Assembly: GCA_003531115.1 (NCBI GenBank) | Contig: DQHT01000061.1 | Location: 9,673 to 17,813, forward strand | DNA: 8,141 bases | Direction: 5' to 3' | Origin: Bacteroidota bacterium | GTDB taxonomy: Bacteria; Bacteroidota; Bacteroidia; UBA8524 | In this document: positions 6,534 to 8,141 of the stretch, in pieces | Layout: every line of letters begins with the position of its first letter | Position numbering within the stretch: the stretch's first letter is position 1 | Position numbers and translations under genes: made by a program | Notes under the pieces: generated by a model | What the model saw: only the letters and a program-made list of their open reading frames with translations | What the model was told of the DNA's origin: nothing | Database searches by the model: none

Positions 6534-6829
6534 GGAGCGGGGGAGCGAAACCTGCGGTTAGAGCGAGGGAGCGGGTCCGGTCACTGAGTAGCCAAACGAA
6601 TTTAACAAGGTAGAAAAAACTCCACGGCGTATCGAAGTGAGCGGAGAGGGGGCCTTCGGCTAGAGCGATGGAAACGAAGATACACGTCTGATCGGGGACA
6701 GTCGACACGACTCCGTCCGTTTACTTCGACAAGCTGCACCTTCGCCTCCTTCGTCAGCTTCGGTGCACGCGGTCAGCAAACGGACCATTTCGCTCCCCCG
6801 CTCCGGACGCAGTCCCGCTCCCCCGCTCC
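6534..6829. repeat. GC-rich inverted/direct repeat set
   Basis: GGAGCGGGGGAGCGAAA (6534-6550) is repeated as a perfect 17-base inverted copy at 6788-6804. The core CGCTCCCCCGCTCC at 6791-6804 recurs as a direct copy at 6816-6829. A diverged inverted copy, GAGCGAGGGAGCGGG (6562-6576), matches the complement of 6814-6828 at 14 of 15 positions. The left pair and right pair can thus fold back on each other in more than one register, enclosing about 210-240 bases. No open frame of transposase type lies inside, and no target-site duplication is visible at the ends. This looks like a mosaic of dispersed intergenic repeats or a small non-autonomous element; which is undecided. Confidence 0.6.
6715..6785. 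repeat. Stem-loop with inner hairpin inside the repeat region
   Basis: GTCCGTTT (6715-6722) is the reverse complement of AAACGGAC (6778-6785). Within it TGCACC (6735-6740) pairs with GGTGCA (6762-6767). TCGACAAGCT (6726-6735) is the reverse complement of a ten-base piece of the terminator interior (6491-6500), so the two structures share a repeat motif. Just left, AGTCG and CGACT (6700-6712) form a small hairpin with an ACA loop. The arms are short and folding strength is unproven. Confidence 0.4.
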
Positions 6830-6900
6830 CGGCCTATTCGTAGCTCCTGGGCACGGGAAAATAATCTGGGAAAACACAATTCCTAACGAGCGAAGGCGGA

Positions 6901-8141
6901 CTAATGCAACACCAAAACAGACCCCTGGTAATTCCACTCTACCCCCTCGATATCTTTGAGTTTGATGATGTAGATATAAACGCCGGGTTCTACAGATTCA
7001 CCTCCGAAGGTGCCATCCCATCCAAGTGTAGGGTCGATCGATTGGTACATCACACTGCCCCAACGGTTAATGATGAGCATGGAATACTCCTGAATATAGC
7101 TGCTGGCTGTTGGCAGGAGGATATCGTTTTTGCCATTGCCATCCGGGGTAAAGGCAGTTGGCATATAAAGCTCGAATGGCGGGGCTACAAAAATCTCTTT
7201 ATGCGCGGTTCCGGGACAGCCGGCTCCTGTAGACACAGTCATGGTAACATGATGATGTCCGGTATCATTGAATCCCAGGTAGGCTTTTTTTCCTGAAGCC
7301 CTTTTTATGCCGTTTACATACCAGTCGATTTTCGCATTTGGGTCTGTTTCCTGAGAAAGGAATTCGTAAATGGTTTCATCTACATCGGATTTGTAGCCGT
7401 ATTTTTTAAAGCTAAATTCAGATTTGGGCTCTTCATTTACCCTGACCTTATTTACCACAAAATCGGTACATCCCTTATCGCTGCTTACCTCCATATACAC
7501 AGCATATTCTCCGGGAGCGTCGTATTTATGGGAAGTCGATAGTGTATAGGCTTTTTTCTGGTCGCCAAAATCCCACATGGCTGTTTGTATCGTGCCTGTA
7601 GGAATTGTACTTTGATTATCAAAGGTTACAGCCTGGCTCTGGCAAACTTCATCGGAAGCAAAAGCAGCAACAGGTTGTGGGTGCACAAGAACATTGGTAA
7701 TAGCCGAGGCTTCACAACCTGCCAGGTTAATTAAGCTTAACTTAACCGAGTAACTCCCATGTTCAACGAAAGAAAATTCGGGGTTTGTACCATCGAACAG
7801 TCTTCCATCTCCAAGTTCCCATTGCATTCCGACTATCGGACTCAATTGATTATCCGAGGTATTCAGGGCACTGAACAAATTGCCATCTTCACATTGGAAA
7901 GGCTCATCTATCACAAAACTTACTTCGGGACTCGGCAATACCATAAACGAAGTCTGATAAACATCCTCACAGCCTTTATCACTGGTAACTTTGAGCGTAA
8001 TGAATTTCGGTCCGTAGCTCGTAAAATGATAATTAATAATATCTGTCTGGATCAGCGTTTTGCCCTCTATTTCCCATTCATAACTTAAAATGTCGCTGCC
8101 GTTGATACTGGACGTATTATCAAGATCAAGCCGGCTTTCAT
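6901..8141 (-). CDS. Large secreted PKD-repeat protein with type B (CHU_C) type IX sorting domain, C-terminal part (5' truncated by window)
   Basis: The minus-strand frame is open from the right edge (first whole codon 8137-8139) to the TAG at 6901-6903, giving 412 visible residues. The ATG at 7944 is internal, because the upstream 65 codons continue the same domain pattern. Several PKD/Ig-like beta-sandwich modules follow each other, with cores such as YEWEIEG, MQWELGDGR and AMWDFGD, and a Gly-Cys near the end of each at a spacing of 85, 82 and 84 residues. The last 93 residues or so form a CHU_C gliding-motility C-terminal domain: MPTAFTPDGNGKND, then IINRWGSVMYQS, GWDGTFGG and VEPGVYIYIIKLKD. 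This is the type B signal for export through the type IX secretion system and surface attachment or release. A role in adhesion is likely but the ligand is unknown. The N-terminal signal peptide and any catalytic domain lie outside the window. It faces rng tail-to-tail. Confidence 0.9.
   Translation of the reverse strand, partial: ESRLDLDNTSSINGSDILSYEWEIEGKTLIQTDIINYHFTSYGPKFITLKVTSDKGCEDVYQTSFMVLPSPEVSFVIDEPFQCEDGNLFSALNTSDNQLSPIVGMQWELGDGRLFDGTNPEFSFVEHGSYSVKLSLINLAGCEASAITNVLVHPQPVAAFASDEVCQSQAVTFDNQSTIPTGTIQTAMWDFGDQKKAYTLSTSHKYDAPGEYAVYMEVSSDKGCTDFVVNKVRVNEEPKSEFSFKKYGYKSDVDETIYEFLSQETDPNAKIDWYVNGIKRASGKKAYLGFNDTGHHHVTMTVSTGAGCPGTAHKEIFVAPPFELYMPTAFTPDGNGKNDILLPTASSYIQEYSMLIINRWGSVMYQSIDPTLGWDGTFGGESVEPGVYIYIIKLKDIEGVEWNYQGSVLVLH

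Larger units (their letters stand above)
6406..6900. other. 495-bp non-coding gap between convergent genes, repeat-rich
   Basis: This is the only long stretch without a gene. It holds a terminator hairpin (6464-6531), GC-rich inverted and direct repeats (6534-6829) and a smaller stem structure (6715-6785). A motif typical of Bacteroidota intergenic repeats, CCTCCTTCGC (6408-6417), recurs inverted near the right end (6890-6899, 9 of 10 bases). The middle of the gap is richer in G and C than the flanking genes. A 77-codon open frame on the minus strand (6475-6708) runs through the terminator and repeats, and has no family resemblance or ribosome-binding site; I do not call it a gene. No tRNA or recognisable ncRNA was found. 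Confidence 0.7.

Noticed and set aside
6475..6708. 77-codon open frame on the minus strand in the rng/CHU_C gap
   Set aside because: It runs through the terminator hairpin and repeats, shows no recognised domain or ribosome-binding site, and its composition follows the repeats.
6534..6804. Possible complete MITE or IS remnant bounded by 17-base inverted repeats
   Set aside because: No target-site duplication is visible at the ends and no transposase fragment lies within, so I list it only as a repeat set.
6904..7296. 130-codon plus-strand open frame opposite the CHU_C domain
   Set aside because: It is a shadow of a clearly coding minus-strand frame carrying the type B sorting domain.

Overview
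The window looks like a chromosomal segment from a gliding-type Bacteroidota (Flavobacteriia/Cytophagia-like) bacterium. The evidence is a gldD/gldE pair, a protein ending in a type B (CHU_C) type IX secretion sorting domain, the Bacteroidota form of RNase G beside an HU gene, a tiny ribosomal-type protein beginning MPSGKKRKRH, AT-rich leaders without Shine-Dalgarno sequences on several genes, and TAnnTTTG promoter elements. Base composition and gene style are uniform apart from one GC-richer, repeat-laden gap. No phage, IS transposase, CRISPR, rRNA or tRNA gene was seen.

Layout: (1) 2-403, +, is the 3' end of folC (folate biosynthesis), cut by the window edge. (2) 400-3455, -, holds mutY, then gldE and gldD, a leftward cluster whose last gene ends tail-to-tail in the folC stop codon (4-bp overlap). 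(3) 3456-3590 is a divergent, AT-rich promoter region. (4) 3591-6405, +, is a tight rightward cluster: an HU-family protein, a membrane-anchored TPR protein, a 29-residue very basic ribosomal-type protein, and rng (RNase E/G). (5) 6406-6900 is a 495-bp non-coding gap with a strong rho-independent terminator for rng and a patchwork of inverted and direct repeats. (6) 6901 to the right edge, -, is the C-terminal 412 residues of a large secreted PKD-repeat adhesin-like protein.

How the parts fit: mutY (oxidative DNA repair) sits with gldE/gldD (inner-membrane and lipoprotein components associated with gliding and type IX secretion), as in other members of the phylum. The HU-TPR-small ribosomal-rng cluster is a nucleoid/RNA-processing/translation group. 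The partial CHU_C protein is a probable substrate of the same secretion machinery that gldD/gldE support. I see no convincing previously undescribed system. The points most worth a second look are the repeat mosaic at 6464-6830, the easily missed 29-codon gene, the absence of ssb between mutY and gldE, and the regular 82-85-residue modular structure of the CHU_C protein.
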